A DNA stretch of 64,000 bases. Origin: Flagellimonas onchidii (GTDB taxonomy: Bacteria; Bacteroidota; Bacteroidia; Flavobacteriales; Flavobacteriaceae). Positions 7,235-16,326 of the stretch are shown one piece after another; positions within the stretch are counted from its first letter, which is position 1, and every line of letters starts with the position of its first letter. The position numbers were made by a program, and so were the translations under genes. The notes beneath the pieces were generated by a model. That model was not told the origin of the DNA. It saw only the letters and a list, made by a program, of their open reading frames with translations, and did not search any database. The stretch lies in the NCBI RefSeq assembly GCF_004804315.1, contig NZ_SRXX01000011.1, positions 1-64,000 of the forward strand, written 5' to 3'.

Positions 7235-8583
7235 CATTTATATAAATCGTTCCCATTGGCAAACAATAAAAGTCCAATCAAAAGAAAGAAACCAACCATT
7301 TGGGCATACTCCAAAAATTTATCGCTTGGCTTTCTACCCGTGACCATTTCATATAGTAAAAACATTACATGACCACCATCCAAAGCCGGAATCGGTAAAA
7401 TGTTCATAAACGCCAAAATAATCGATATCAATGCAGTGGTAGACCAAAACGCTGCCCAGTCCCAAGTATCTGGAAACATACTGCCAATAGCGGCAAAACC
7501 ACCAACTCCCTTATAGGCTCCTGTTTGCGGATTGAAAATCTTTTTTAATTGCTTTACATAACTGGATAACGTGGTAACACCCTTGTCGATTCCTGCTGGA
7601 ATGGCTTCCAAAAAAGTATACTTCTGGGTTTTGATTTTAAAATAACCCCTTTTCTCAAAATCCTCCATGGTAAGGCCTCCAATATCCAGCCCTAATTTTC
7701 CTTCATCGTTAACTTGAGCAACCAAACTGGCTTGACCCCCATCTTCTCTCTTAACAGCAATGTTAATCTCTTGCCCTTTATTCGCTTCCAAAATTTTGAA
7801 AACTTGATCTTGGTAAACGGATAGTTCACCATTAATACTTAAAAACTCATCCCCTTCTTTAAATCCAACATTTTTGTTATGGGAAGTTTTTGTAACATCA
7901 TTCACCACAAACGGGGCCCGCAGACTTATGAACCTAACTTTTTCTTCATCCTCCAAAAGCGTCGATATAAAATCAATCGGGATTTCTTTTTCAATACGCT
8001 TTCCGTCCCGTTCAATGGTTATGGTATTTCCATTAATGAGTTCAATGAACACATTGCCGAACTTCTCTATTTTGTTACCGTCTACAGCAATTATCTTATC
8101 CCCTGTTTGTATTCCAATCTTATCTCCTATTTCCTTTTCCGTTACCCAGACTCCATCACGGACACTATCCATTGGAATGTATTGATCCCCATAGGAATAT
8201 GCCATTCCAATATAAATGATAACGGCAAGTATAAAGTTTACGGTAACCCCTCCCAACATAATGATCAAACGCTGCCACGCTGGTTTACTTCTAAATTCCC
8301 AAGGTTTAGGTTCCTCCTTCATCTGCTCGGTATCCATACTCTCATCAATCATTCCCGCAATTTTCACATACCCGCCCAAGGGAAGCCAGCCAATTCCATA
8401 TACCGTTTCGCCAATTTTCTTTTTAAACAAAGAAAACTTAACATCGAAAAAGAGATAGAATTTTTCAACCCTTGTCTTAAAGGCCTTAGCAGGAATAAAA
8501 TGTCCTAGTTCATGAAGCACGATCAACAGGGACAAACTAAGGAAGAATTGTATGGTCTTTATTAAAATGGGGCTCATCAGCAA
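7222..8583 (-). CDS. rseP: Site-2 zinc metalloprotease RseP
   Basis: Intramembrane protease that cleaves anti-sigma factors and other membrane substrates inside the bilayer. The zinc motif HELGH is at residues 24-28 in the first membrane segment; the third ligand Asp lies in NILPIPALDGGH near residue 400. Two PDZ domains lie between (about 125-200, with GIQTGDKIIAVDG, and about 230-300, with VGFKEGDEFLSINGE). Length of 453 residues fits the E. coli-type RseP. An alternative start at Met3 (8577) is possible. An ECF sigma factor without an obvious classical anti-sigma lies elsewhere in this window (31573), but a link is only speculation. Confidence 0.93.
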   Translation of the reverse strand: MLMSPILIKTIQFFLSLSLLIVLHELGHFIPAKAFKTRVEKFYLFFDVKFSLFKKKIGETVYGIGWLPLGGYVKIAGMIDESMDTEQMKEEPKPWEFRSKPAWQRLIIMLGGVTVNFILAVIIYIGMAYSYGDQYIPMDSVRDGVWVTEKEIGDKIGIQTGDKIIAVDGNKIEKFGNVFIELINGNTITIERDGKRIEKEIPIDFISTLLEDEEKVRFISLRAPFVVNDVTKTSHNKNVGFKEGDEFLSINGELSVYQDQVFKILEANKGQEINIAVKREDGGQASLVAQVNDEGKLGLDIGGLTMEDFEKRGYFKIKTQKYTFLEAIPAGIDKGVTTLSSYVKQLKKIFNPQTGAYKGVGGFAAIGSMFPDTWDWAAFWSTTALISIILAFMNILPIPALDGGHVMFLLYEMVTGRKPSDKFLEYAQMVGFFLLIGLLLFANGNDLYKWLFK

Positions 8584-8716
8584 TTATCTGTTAAAACGCA
8601 CAAAAGTAAACTTTTAGATAGTGATAAAAAAACGCTTGACTCATGGCTACTTTGATTTAAGAAAGTTTTAGCAACAAAACTTCACTTTGAATGGTGATGA
8701 ATCCCCAACTGGGGCG

Positions 8717-8724
8717 TAATTTTG
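8717..8724 (+). promoter_or_regulatory. TAnnTTTG (-7) promoter box of the SCO gene
   Basis: TAATTTTG ends 6 bp before the GTG chosen as start (8731). If transcription begins the usual few bases after the box, the mRNA would be leaderless or nearly so. Confidence 0.5.
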
Positions 8725-8730
8725 TATTTG

Positions 8731-9405
8731 GTGTTATCATTTTTCTCAAAATATAAGTTCTTCGGAATGGTGTTGCTTGGATTATCCGCTGTGATCATCT
8801 ATCTTTTTTACAACGCCCTTCAACCAAAAAAAATGCTTCCGGTATTTCAACCTTCAATGGTAGATCAATCACTGGTAGATAGCACCCTTCATTATAAAAA
8901 GAAGTACCACAGCATTGTCGATTTTGAACTTATTAATCAAAATGGGGAAAAAATCACACAGGACGATTACAAGGACAAAATATATGTTGCGGATTTCTTC
9001 TTTACAACCTGCCCTACCATTTGCCCAATAATGACCAAAAACATGGCTCAAATCCAAAATTCAATTTTGGAGGATAAGGATGTGCTTTTGTTGTCCCATT
9101 CAGTTACCCCAGTTATCGATTCTGTCCCTCAATTGAAAAAATATGCCCTTGAAAAGGGGGTTGTTGACAGTAAATGGAATCTAGTCACAGGAGATAAGAA
9201 ACAGATATATGAATTGGCTAGAAAATCGTACCTAGCGGTTAAAAATGATGGTGATGGAGGGCCTTACGACATGATTCACACAGAGAATTTCATCCTCGTT
9301 GATAAGGAAAGAAGAATTCGTGGGTTTTATGATGGAACCAACAAGGAAGAAATTGAAAAATTACTTTCAGATTTGGAAATCCTAAAATCCAGCTACGCAG
9401 AATAG
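8731..9405 (+). CDS. SCO1/SenC-family copper chaperone / thioredoxin-like protein
   Basis: Membrane-anchored thioredoxin-fold protein that delivers copper to, or reduces, the Cu-A site of cytochrome c oxidase. One N-terminal membrane helix (about residues 10-28, FGMVLLGLSAVIIYLFY) is followed by the SCO domain with the CxxxC copper motif TTCPTICPI (Cys94 and Cys98) and the distal His in DMIHTENFILVD. I chose GTG 8731 (MLSFFSKYKFF) over an upstream TTG at 8722, because the TAnnTTTG box at 8717-8724 overlaps that TTG. It precedes feoAB by 88 bp but has its own promoter. Confidence 0.9.
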   Translation: MLSFFSKYKFFGMVLLGLSAVIIYLFYNALQPKKMLPVFQPSMVDQSLVDSTLHYKKKYHSIVDFELINQNGEKITQDDYKDKIYVADFFFTTCPTICPIMTKNMAQIQNSILEDKDVLLLSHSVTPVIDSVPQLKKYALEKGVVDSKWNLVTGDKKQIYELARKSYLAVKNDGDGGPYDMIHTENFILVDKERRIRGFYDGTNKEEIEKLLSDLEILKSSYAE

Positions 9406-9453
9406 ACTCCAATATCCAAACCATTTTGCAGCGCACATGTTCGCTTTTTTCCC

Positions 9454-9461
9454 TATTTTTG
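9454..9461 (+). promoter_or_regulatory. TAnnTTTG (-7) promoter box of the feo operon
   Basis: TATTTTTG lies 32 bp before the feoA GTG start, giving a leader of roughly 25 nt. No Fur-like palindrome was recognised next to it. Confidence 0.5.
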
Positions 9462-9493
9462 CTCTTACTTAAAATCAATCTAAATAATATTTA

Positions 9494-9736
9494 GTGGTTA
9501 CGGTTGCGGAATTGGAACATGGACAAAAGGGAGTGATAAAAGATTTTTCAAATGATATTCTCCCCATCAAACTATTGGAATTAGGGTGTCTGCCAGGGAA
9601 CATTGTTGAACTTGTACAGGTTGCTCCTTTGAATGACCCCATTTACATCAATGTTAACGGAAGTCATATTGCCATTCGGAGAACGCTTGCCAAGCAGATT
9701 GAAATTGATATCCAAGAAGACCCCAAAGCCATATGA
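9494..9736 (+). CDS. feoA: Ferrous iron transport protein A
   Basis: 80-residue SH3-like cytoplasmic protein that works with FeoB in ferrous iron uptake. The conserved core LLELGCLPGNIVELVQVAPL (residues 33-52) and NVNGSHIAIRRTLAKQI (about 55-71) are typical. The start is GTG at 9494; no in-frame ATG precedes it, and this choice gives the family's normal length. The stop overlaps the feoB ATG by 4 bp, so translation is probably coupled. Confidence 0.92.
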   Translation: MVTVAELEHGQKGVIKDFSNDILPIKLLELGCLPGNIVELVQVAPLNDPIYINVNGSHIAIRRTLAKQIEIDIQEDPKAI

Positions 9737-11925
9737 GCAAAAACATCAATGTTGCACTAATTGGCAATCCCAATACTGGAAAAACCTCAGTTTTTAATGC
9801 CCTCACAGGTCTAAAACAAAAAGTCGGTAACTACCCCGGAATCACAGTTGAAAAGAAAATGGGGGTCTGCAAGCTACCCAACGGTGTTAAAGCCAATATT
9901 TTAGATCTTCCCGGAACCTATAGTTTAAATACCACCTCATTGGACGAAAGTGTAGTGGTGGAAGTCCTTCTCAACAAAAACGACAAGAGCTATCCTGATG
10001 TTGCAGTCGTGGTATGCGATGTGGAAAACTTGAAAAGGAACCTACTACTTTTCACCCAAATCAAGGATTTAAAGATTCCAGCTATTTTGGTTATCAATAT
10101 GGCCGATCGTATGTCTAGAAAGGGTATTTCGTTGGACGTTGCTGCCTTGGAAGAAAAACTGGACACCAAAATAGCCTTGGTCAGTACAAGAAAAAACAAT
10201 GGTGTTCCGCGCATTAAAGAACTCATTGCAGATTATGCTTCCTTGTCCGCCGACCCAAATGTTGATACTTCAAGGATTTCACCAGAGTATTTTTCCCGCT
10301 TGCAAAAAGCTTTTCCCAATGAAGATTTGTACAAACTCTGGTTGGTCATTACCCAAGATGTCAATTTCACGGATATTGAAAAGAAGCGTATAGAAGATGC
10401 TACTTCCTTTTCGACCAAATCCAAAACAGAGCTCAAAAAATTACAGCATAAAGAAACCGTGCTGCGGTATCAGTTTATCAATAATACCTTAAAAGAAACC
10501 TACAAAGTTGACCTTCAAACCGCAAAAGGACTAAGGGCATCTCTAGATAAAATTTTGACCCATAAAATATTTGGGTATGTCATTTTCTTTGCCATTTTGC
10601 TATTGATATTCCAAGCCATTTTTGATTGGAGCACTTATCCAATGGATTTTATCGACGAGCAATTTGCCATAGCTAGTGAGTGGTTAAAAAACACGTTACC
10701 TCCTGGTGTTTTTACTGATTTGTTAGCAGAAGGAATCTTGGCAGGTATTGGAGGTGTTGTAATTTTCATTCCGCAAATCGCCTTTTTATTTCTCTTTATT
10801 TCCCTTTTGGAAGAATCAGGGTATATGAGCAGGGTGGTTTTTTTAATGGATCGATTAATGCGTCCCTTTGGATTGAGTGGAAAAAGTGTCGTTCCTTTAA
10901 TTTCGGGAACTGCCTGTGCTATTCCGGCAGTAATGGCCACCCGTACCATCGAAAACTGGAAAGAGCGGTTGATCACTATTTTGGTAACCCCATTTACCAC
11001 CTGTTCGGCAAGACTTCCTGTTTATTTAATTCTGATTGCATTGGTAATTCCAGAAGGCAGATTTTTGGGTTTAAGCTATCAGGCCCTGACCTTAATGCTA
11101 CTATATCTCATTGGATTTGGCATGGCGCTTTTTTCAGCCATGGTTTTGAACAAAATCCTGAAAATAAAGAGTCGTTCCCTTTTTATGGCCGAAATGCCCA
11201 CTTATCGATTGCCTTTGCTTAAAAATGTGGGCTATACCGTTTTGGAAAAAACCAAAAGCTTTGTTTTTGGAGCTGGAAAAATCATTTTGGCCATTTCCAT
11301 TGTCCTATGGTTTTTGGGGTCAAATGGAATTTCGGATGATTTCAAAAATGCCGAAAGCATCGTAACCCAACGAATCGAAGAACAAGGCCTTACTCCGTAC
11401 AGTAAGAATTACATTCAAAACAATCTTGATGGCTATTCTGAGGAAGGGAAACAAGACTCCATCCGAATAATGACCCCTATCCTAAAGGAAAGGGCCAGAG
11501 CACAGGAAATTGCAGGCTATAAATTAGAACATTCCTATATAGGTTATGCGGGCAAAGCTATTGAACCTGTAGTCAAACCTTTGGGTTACGACTGGAAAAT
11601 AGGGATTGCAGTTTTGACTTCATTTGCGGCACGCGAAGTTTTCGTTGGCACCTTAGCCACAATATACAGTGTTGGCAGCGATGAGGAAGAGACTATTAAA
11701 AACAGAATGGCGGCTGAACTGGATGCTTCTGGCAAGAAACCCCTTTTTAATTTGGCCTCAGGCATTTCCTTGATGCTATTTTATGCCTTTGCCATGCAAT
11801 GCATGAGTACACTGGCCATCGTAAAGCGAGAAACCAACACCTGGAAATGGCCTTTGCTTCAACTCCTTTTTATGAGTGTTTTTGCGTATCTTGTAGCGTT
11901 GACCGCTTTTCAAATCCTTAACTAA
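9733..11925 (+). CDS. feoB: Ferrous iron transporter B (GTPase-permease)
   Basis: Inner-membrane Fe(II) transporter with an N-terminal small-GTPase domain. G1 is GNPNTGKTS (residues 10-18), the G3 region is DLPGTYSLN (about 57-65), and G4 appears as INMADR. Two Gate motifs follow in the membrane part, including FTTCSARLPVYLIL and AAREVFVGTLATIY. At 730 residues it fits the family (about 700-770). It overlaps feoA upstream and a 49-residue Cys-rich partner downstream by one base, making a three-gene operon. Confidence 0.96.
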   Translation: MSKNINVALIGNPNTGKTSVFNALTGLKQKVGNYPGITVEKKMGVCKLPNGVKANILDLPGTYSLNTTSLDESVVVEVLLNKNDKSYPDVAVVVCDVENLKRNLLLFTQIKDLKIPAILVINMADRMSRKGISLDVAALEEKLDTKIALVSTRKNNGVPRIKELIADYASLSADPNVDTSRISPEYFSRLQKAFPNEDLYKLWLVITQDVNFTDIEKKRIEDATSFSTKSKTELKKLQHKETVLRYQFINNTLKETYKVDLQTAKGLRASLDKILTHKIFGYVIFFAILLLIFQAIFDWSTYPMDFIDEQFAIASEWLKNTLPPGVFTDLLAEGILAGIGGVVIFIPQIAFLFLFISLLEESGYMSRVVFLMDRLMRPFGLSGKSVVPLISGTACAIPAVMATRTIENWKERLITILVTPFTTCSARLPVYLILIALVIPEGRFLGLSYQALTLMLLYLIGFGMALFSAMVLNKILKIKSRSLFMAEMPTYRLPLLKNVGYTVLEKTKSFVFGAGKIILAISIVLWFLGSNGISDDFKNAESIVTQRIEEQGLTPYSKNYIQNNLDGYSEEGKQDSIRIMTPILKERARAQEIAGYKLEHSYIGYAGKAIEPVVKPLGYDWKIGIAVLTSFAAREVFVGTLATIYSVGSDEEETIKNRMAAELDASGKKPLFNLASGISLMLFYAFAMQCMSTLAIVKRETNTWKWPLLQLLFMSVFAYLVALTAFQILN

Positions 11926-12074
11926 TGGATACTTTTCAGCAAATTCTAATTTATATCACCTTGGCTATGGCTGTGGGGTATTTAGTCTGGAAGTTTATCC
12001 TACCCAAATCTTTGGTAAGAGGAAAAAAGCAAGCATCTAAAGCCTGCGGGCAAGATAGGTGTGGCTGTGATTAA
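11925..12074 (+). CDS. FeoB-associated Cys-rich small membrane protein, 49 aa
   Basis: A very short gene whose ATG (11925-11927) overlaps the last base of the feoB TAA. The product has one N-terminal membrane helix (QQILIYITLAMAVGYLVWKF, about residues 5-24), a basic linker (LVRGKKQASK) and a Cys-rich tail ACGQDRCGCD. This matches the layout of the FeoB-associated Cys-rich family (FeoC-like in position but unrelated), thought to help FeoB function or sense iron. It ends 3 bp before the convergent DUF423 gene. Confidence 0.85.
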   Translation: MDTFQQILIYITLAMAVGYLVWKFILPKSLVRGKKQASKACGQDRCGCD

Positions 12075-12077
12075 TCT

Positions 12078-12470
12078 TTAAACCATTGGTGCCACAAAAT
12101 GGAACAGTAGCAATACCCACCCAATCACCAACAACAAACCTCCAATGGGAGTCATAGGCCCAAAAACACGAAGCTTTTTGCCATTGGCGGCACTCAAGCA
12201 AAGTGCATAAATACTGAAAGAAAAAAGCAAAGTGCCGAAAATAAAACAGTTCACAATATAGGTATCCAATGCTTTGTCAAATCCCAAGTTGAAAGCAAGT
12301 ACCAGCAACAGGATAGCGTGATACATCTGATACCTCACCCCGGCCTCAAAGCTTTGTTGTTGTTCGGGAGTAAATCTCTTTTTTAATGCATGGGCGCCAA
12401 AAGCACCCAATATTACCGCTAGTAAACCGTAAAGGCCACCCATAAATTGGGCAAGTAAAATGGTTTCCAT
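12078..12470 (-). CDS. DUF423 small integral membrane protein
   Basis: 130-residue protein with four predicted membrane helices, about residues 8-28, 48-66, 70-92 and 100-125. The DUF423 signature LAVILGAFGAHALKKRFTPE (about 17-36) is followed by FEAGVRYQMYHAI. Function is unknown; the family is widespread (E. coli YgdD). It is convergent with the feo operon and followed upstream on its own strand by an exported DUF2141 gene 24 bp away. Confidence 0.88.
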   Translation of the reverse strand: METILLAQFMGGLYGLLAVILGAFGAHALKKRFTPEQQQSFEAGVRYQMYHAILLLVLAFNLGFDKALDTYIVNCFIFGTLLFSFSIYALCLSAANGKKLRVFGPMTPIGGLLLVIGWVLLLFHFVAPMV

Positions 12471-12494
12471 TCTATATGTTGAAATTTGAGAAGG

Positions 12495-12902
12495 CTAGAG
12501 CTCAATATCGATTTCAAAGTCTGAATTTACGCTAAAAACACATTCCTTGTATTTGGGAGGGCCAAAGGTTTTCATTTTGCCTTTAGAAAAGGCCACTTTT
12601 TCTGTAGGGATGCCCAACCAATTTTTATCAAGCTCATCATTGCCATTTTCATCATGGAAAATAGCCAAGGCGTACTCTCCAGCTGGCATATCCTCAATCT
12701 TTAAATCAACCACTCCTTTATGGGCTTGGGTAGAACCTGTTTTGACCACACCTTCAAACTTTAGAAAAGTCTCATCAGAATCGTATACCGCTACGTTGAT
12801 TTTACCATCTTCAGACGGAACGTTATGCACATGAATTGAAATGGTATTTTGGGAAAATAACCAGGCGGGCATTATGAAGACGCATAGGATAAGTGTTCTC
12901 AT
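12495..12902 (-). CDS. Exported DUF2141 protein
   Basis: 135-residue secreted protein. Residues 1-18 (MRTLILCVFIMPAWLFSQ) form a signal peptide. The mature beta-sandwich carries DUF2141 marks: GKINVAVYDSDETFLK, MPAGEYALAIFHDENGNDEL (the conserved HDxNxNxxLD loop, likely calcium- or surface-related) and GIPTEKVAFSKG. Probably periplasmic. The biochemical role is not known. It may be co-transcribed with the DUF423 gene downstream. Confidence 0.88.
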   Translation of the reverse strand: MRTLILCVFIMPAWLFSQNTISIHVHNVPSEDGKINVAVYDSDETFLKFEGVVKTGSTQAHKGVVDLKIEDMPAGEYALAIFHDENGNDELDKNWLGIPTEKVAFSKGKMKTFGPPKYKECVFSVNSDFEIDIEL

Positions 12903-12951
12903 AGTAAAACTGCGACTAAATTATCTTTCTTGAACATATACGACGTCAAAA

Positions 12952-13386
12952 CTAGTTTGGGTTTTTGAGCTTAGCCAACAATTCTTCTTTTAAAACCTCA
13001 TACACTTTTTGGGTTTCCAAACTATCCTTAAAATTAATGAACACTTTAAGGGAATCGCCATGCACCAAGCGTATTTTTTGCTGCCTTAAGTCATCCACAA
13101 AAACATAAACCTTGGTTTGGGTCAAAGAATCTTTGAAAATCCCTTTTTCCTTCGCTTCCCATGAAAAACCGTTCGAACGCTCCATTTCGGGCAGCTTATC
13201 AACAAATTTAATGCTGTCAATTTCTGAAATAGAGATTCTTTGATAGTAAATTCCAGATAGAATCTTTAACTCTCCTTCTTCAATTTTGTGCCAGTTTTTG
13301 TAGTGTATAACAAAAGCGAAAATACATATGAAAAGGGTTAGCACAATAAGTACGTTGCATAACCAATGTCTTTTCTTCTTATTCAT
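12952..13386 (-). CDS. Membrane-anchored PH-like protein, 144 aa
   Basis: One N-terminal membrane segment (residues 9-28, LCNVLIVLTLFICIFAFVIHY) is followed by a small beta-rich domain resembling bacterial PH-type domains: GELKILSGIYYQRISISEID ... KVYVFVDDLRQQKIRLVHGDSLKVFINFKD. Function unknown. Its start overlaps the end of the S9 peptidase gene by 8 bp, so it is probably translated from the same message. Confidence 0.6.
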   Translation of the reverse strand: MNKKKRHWLCNVLIVLTLFICIFAFVIHYKNWHKIEEGELKILSGIYYQRISISEIDSIKFVDKLPEMERSNGFSWEAKEKGIFKDSLTQTKVYVFVDDLRQQKIRLVHGDSLKVFINFKDSLETQKVYEVLKEELLAKLKNPN

Positions 13387-15418
13387 TTTCCTTATCCGTT
13401 CTAAACTTATCGAACCAAGCTACTGTATGTGCAATTTTGGTAATCAAATTACTGGGCTTACCTGCTATCCCATGGCTTGCACTTGGGATTTCAACCAATA
13501 CCGTCTCAATTTTGCGCAGTTTTAAGGCATGGTATAGTTGTTTGGCCTCACTTGGCGGGGTACGCAAATCGTTCATGCCAACCATGACCATCGTTGGGGT
13601 CTGTATATTACCAACGAGTGAAATGGGAGAAAATTTCCAATACCCTTCAAAATTTTCCCAAGGTTGTCCCGGGTACCGATGATTGAAGTAGTAAAAATAA
13701 TTATCAGCAACTAAGGTTTTATTGATCCAGTTCATTACAGGTTTTGCAACTACCGCTGCCTCAAATCTGTTGTTTTTTCCAATCATCCAAGCAGACATAA
13801 TACCTCCTGCGCTTCCGCCAGTCACGAACAGTTGATCTTCATGAGCAATCCCCTTTTTAATGCAGTAATCCACCCCATCCATCACATCGTTATAATCTTC
13901 TCCTGGGTAATTGTTGTAAAGCAAATTCCCAAATTCTTCCCCGTAACTGGTACTTCCTCTGGGATTCGGATAAAAAACGATATATCCAGCAGCCGCGTAG
14001 AGCTGCATTTCGGTGGAAAATCGGTCACCATAATTCAAGATAGGACCTCCATGGTTTTCCACCATAAAAGGATATTTTTTAGAAGCATCATAATTTGGAG
14101 GATACACTACCCAACCTTGTATGTCACGGCCATCCACAGATGATTTGTACCAAATCTCTTCTACTCTCCCCAATTCTCGATAATCAAGTAGAGCCCCATT
14201 CAGATTGGTAATCTTTATTGGGTTTTTGGCCTTTGGTTTAAGAATGGCTAATTCGGACGGATAGCTGGGTCGAGATTGCGTATAGGCAATAGTCCCATTT
14301 TTAGAAACACTGAACGATCCGCTTGCATATGGCCTACCCAAAGTAGTACCTCCTTGATTATCAAGTAATTTTGTAACAGTCCCAGAAAGCGAAATCTGTC
14401 CAATCTTTCCATTTCCTTTGTCGTCGTATTGAATGTAAACACCATCGCTTTTTGCATTCCACTGGATATCGGAAATGGTACGGTCCAGTGCTTCAGAAAT
14501 GACTCTTTTGCCACTTCCATCCATGTTCATGATATGCACTTTTCTGGTTTGAAAGGCCTGCACTTTATCTTCATATCCCAAATAGGCGATATACTTTCCA
14601 TTTGGTGATACTTTAGGACTGTAATCCGGTCCGTTTCTATTGGTCAAGGCCTTTATTTCGCCATTTTCAACATTGACCGAATAGATTTCGCTATTTCGGA
14701 AACGGTACTCCCAATCTTCAACCCTATTTGCTGAAAAATAGATTTTGCTTCCATCCATGGCCCAAGAAATCGTACCTCTATGGTGCCAATCCCCAGAAGT
14801 GATTTGCCGTGGCGCCCCACCATCTGCCGGAATGGTAAAAATATGGTTGAAACCAGGTTTTATATATCCCCTCCCGTCGGCCTCATGGTAAACCCTATCC
14901 GTAATCCGTGGTGTTTCGGCCCATTTGGCTCCCTTAGGCTTTTTAGGCATTTTGGCGATAACCGGAGGAGCTTTGGGAACATTCATGGAAAAGGCCAATG
15001 TTTTTCCGTCAGGGGACCAAGTCAATGAACTTGGGCTAAACGGTAATTGGGTCAATCGAGCCACTTTTCCAGAATCAACCCAGTACATATATATTTCGGA
15101 ACCTTCATCAGTGCTGCTTGCAAACGCGATTCGATTACCAGTTGGTGACCATACTGGACTACTTTCGCTTACCTCCCGTAATGTTAGTTTTTGATGCTGG
15201 CTTCCATCCGTTCTAATCATCCATAAATTTCCAACGGAACGATCTTTCATGATATCAAAGCCCATTCTTCTATATACCACCCATTCTCCATTTGGAGAAA
15301 TCTGTGGGTCAGACACATACTGAAGTCCAAATACATCGAGATAAGAAAAATTTTGCTTTTGTGCTGCTGAAAACTGTAGGGCACTAGCTGCTAGAACGAA
15401 AAGAAAGAGTCTCCGCAT
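13379..15418 (-). CDS. Exported S9 prolyl-oligopeptidase-family serine peptidase
   Basis: Periplasmic or outer-membrane peptidase with an N-terminal beta-propeller and C-terminal alpha/beta-hydrolase domain. A signal peptide is clear (MRRLFLFVLAASALQFSAAQ). Repeats of the type PQISPNGEWVVY, PVWSPTGNRIAF and LTWSPDGKTLAF mark TolB/WD-like propeller blades (about residues 30-400). The catalytic Ser is in FVTGGSAGGIMSAW; Asp is near MVGMNDLRTPPSEA and His in PSASHGIAG. The start at 15416-15418 is chosen because the signal peptide begins there; 27 upstream in-frame codons look spurious. Probably an acylaminoacyl/dipeptidyl peptidase, exact type unknown. Confidence 0.9.
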   Translation of the reverse strand: MRRLFLFVLAASALQFSAAQKQNFSYLDVFGLQYVSDPQISPNGEWVVYRRMGFDIMKDRSVGNLWMIRTDGSQHQKLTLREVSESSPVWSPTGNRIAFASSTDEGSEIYMYWVDSGKVARLTQLPFSPSSLTWSPDGKTLAFSMNVPKAPPVIAKMPKKPKGAKWAETPRITDRVYHEADGRGYIKPGFNHIFTIPADGGAPRQITSGDWHHRGTISWAMDGSKIYFSANRVEDWEYRFRNSEIYSVNVENGEIKALTNRNGPDYSPKVSPNGKYIAYLGYEDKVQAFQTRKVHIMNMDGSGKRVISEALDRTISDIQWNAKSDGVYIQYDDKGNGKIGQISLSGTVTKLLDNQGGTTLGRPYASGSFSVSKNGTIAYTQSRPSYPSELAILKPKAKNPIKITNLNGALLDYRELGRVEEIWYKSSVDGRDIQGWVVYPPNYDASKKYPFMVENHGGPILNYGDRFSTEMQLYAAAGYIVFYPNPRGSTSYGEEFGNLLYNNYPGEDYNDVMDGVDYCIKKGIAHEDQLFVTGGSAGGIMSAWMIGKNNRFEAAVVAKPVMNWINKTLVADNYFYYFNHRYPGQPWENFEGYWKFSPISLVGNIQTPTMVMVGMNDLRTPPSEAKQLYHALKLRKIETVLVEIPSASHGIAGKPSNLITKIAHTVAWFDKFRTDKENE

Positions 15419-15538
15419 AGTTTTGAAATTTGTAGTTTTAAAGGTAAGCAAAAGGAAAATCCTTAGAAATAAAATTACGGGTGTAATTCCACATTTCAAT
15501 TATCCAATAATAGAAATACAAAACCGTAATGTACGTGC

Positions 15539-15546
15539 TATCTTTG
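15539..15546 (+). promoter_or_regulatory. TAnnTTTG (-7) promoter box of the SDR gene
   Basis: TATCTTTG lies 20 bp before the ATG at 15567. It also argues against longer starts of this gene, which would begin upstream of the box. Confidence 0.5.
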
Positions 15547-15566
15547 ATAGCGATAAAAGTACCCGA

Positions 15567-16325
15567 ATGGAGTTCAAGAATAAAAATGTATTGATAACAG
15601 GCGCCTCCCGTGGAATTGGCAAGGCCACGGCAATTGCATTTGCCAAAAAAGGAGCTAAAATCGGCGTCAATTTTCGAAGTAATTTGGAGGAAGCAGAAAA
15701 GACCTTATCCGAATTACCTGGTGAGGGCCATCACCTTTTTCAAAAAGATATCAGTCAAAAAGAAAACTGCCAAGCTCTCATCAATGAATTTGTTTCAACT
15801 TTTGGCTCTTTGGATATTTTGGTGAACAATGCGGGAATTTCCATTTTTCATGACATTGACGAGGTAGATTTTGACCATTGGACCCATGCCTGGGAAAATA
15901 CGTTTAAGACCAATCTATTTGCCGCAGCCAATATGTGCTATTGTGCTGCACAAGCCATGATGGAATCGGGTGGAGGCCATATTGTCAATGTATCATCAAG
16001 GGGTGCATTCCGAGGAGAACCGACCAAGCCGGCATATGGAGCTAGCAAAGCTGCATTGAACGCCATGAGTCAATCCCTTGCTAAAAAACTAGCTCCACAC
16101 AACGTTTATGTTGGAGTCGTTGCACCAGGCTTTACCGAAACGGAAATGGCAGCCGTGACTTTGACACCCAAGGAGCGTGAAAATCTGCTACGGGAATCTC
16201 CTTTTCAGCGCATGGCGCAACCTGAGGAAGTCGCCCATGCTATCTTGTTTTTGGCTTCCGAAGGTGCTAAATATTCATCGGGAACCATAATTGATGTCAA
16301 TGGCGCCTCATATCTAAGAAGTTAA
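15567..16325 (+). CDS. Short-chain dehydrogenase/reductase
   Basis: NAD(P)-dependent oxidoreductase of the classical SDR type. The cofactor motif TGASRGIG is at residues 11-18, NNAG in ILVNNAGISIF, the catalytic Ser in NVSSRGAF, and YxxxK in AYGASKAALNAMS. Gly-rich C-terminal SSGTIIDVNGASYLR completes the fold. Length is 252 residues, normal for the family. I chose the ATG at 15567 since it gives the standard N-terminus (MEFKNKNVLITG) and follows the promoter box; the frame is open for 48 codons more upstream. Resembles FabG-type 3-oxoacyl reductases but substrate is unknown. Confidence 0.9.
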   Translation: MEFKNKNVLITGASRGIGKATAIAFAKKGAKIGVNFRSNLEEAEKTLSELPGEGHHLFQKDISQKENCQALINEFVSTFGSLDILVNNAGISIFHDIDEVDFDHWTHAWENTFKTNLFAAANMCYCAAQAMMESGGGHIVNVSSRGAFRGEPTKPAYGASKAALNAMSQSLAKKLAPHNVYVGVVAPGFTETEMAAVTLTPKERENLLRESPFQRMAQPEEVAHAILFLASEGAKYSSGTIIDVNGASYLRS

Positions 16326-16326
16326 T

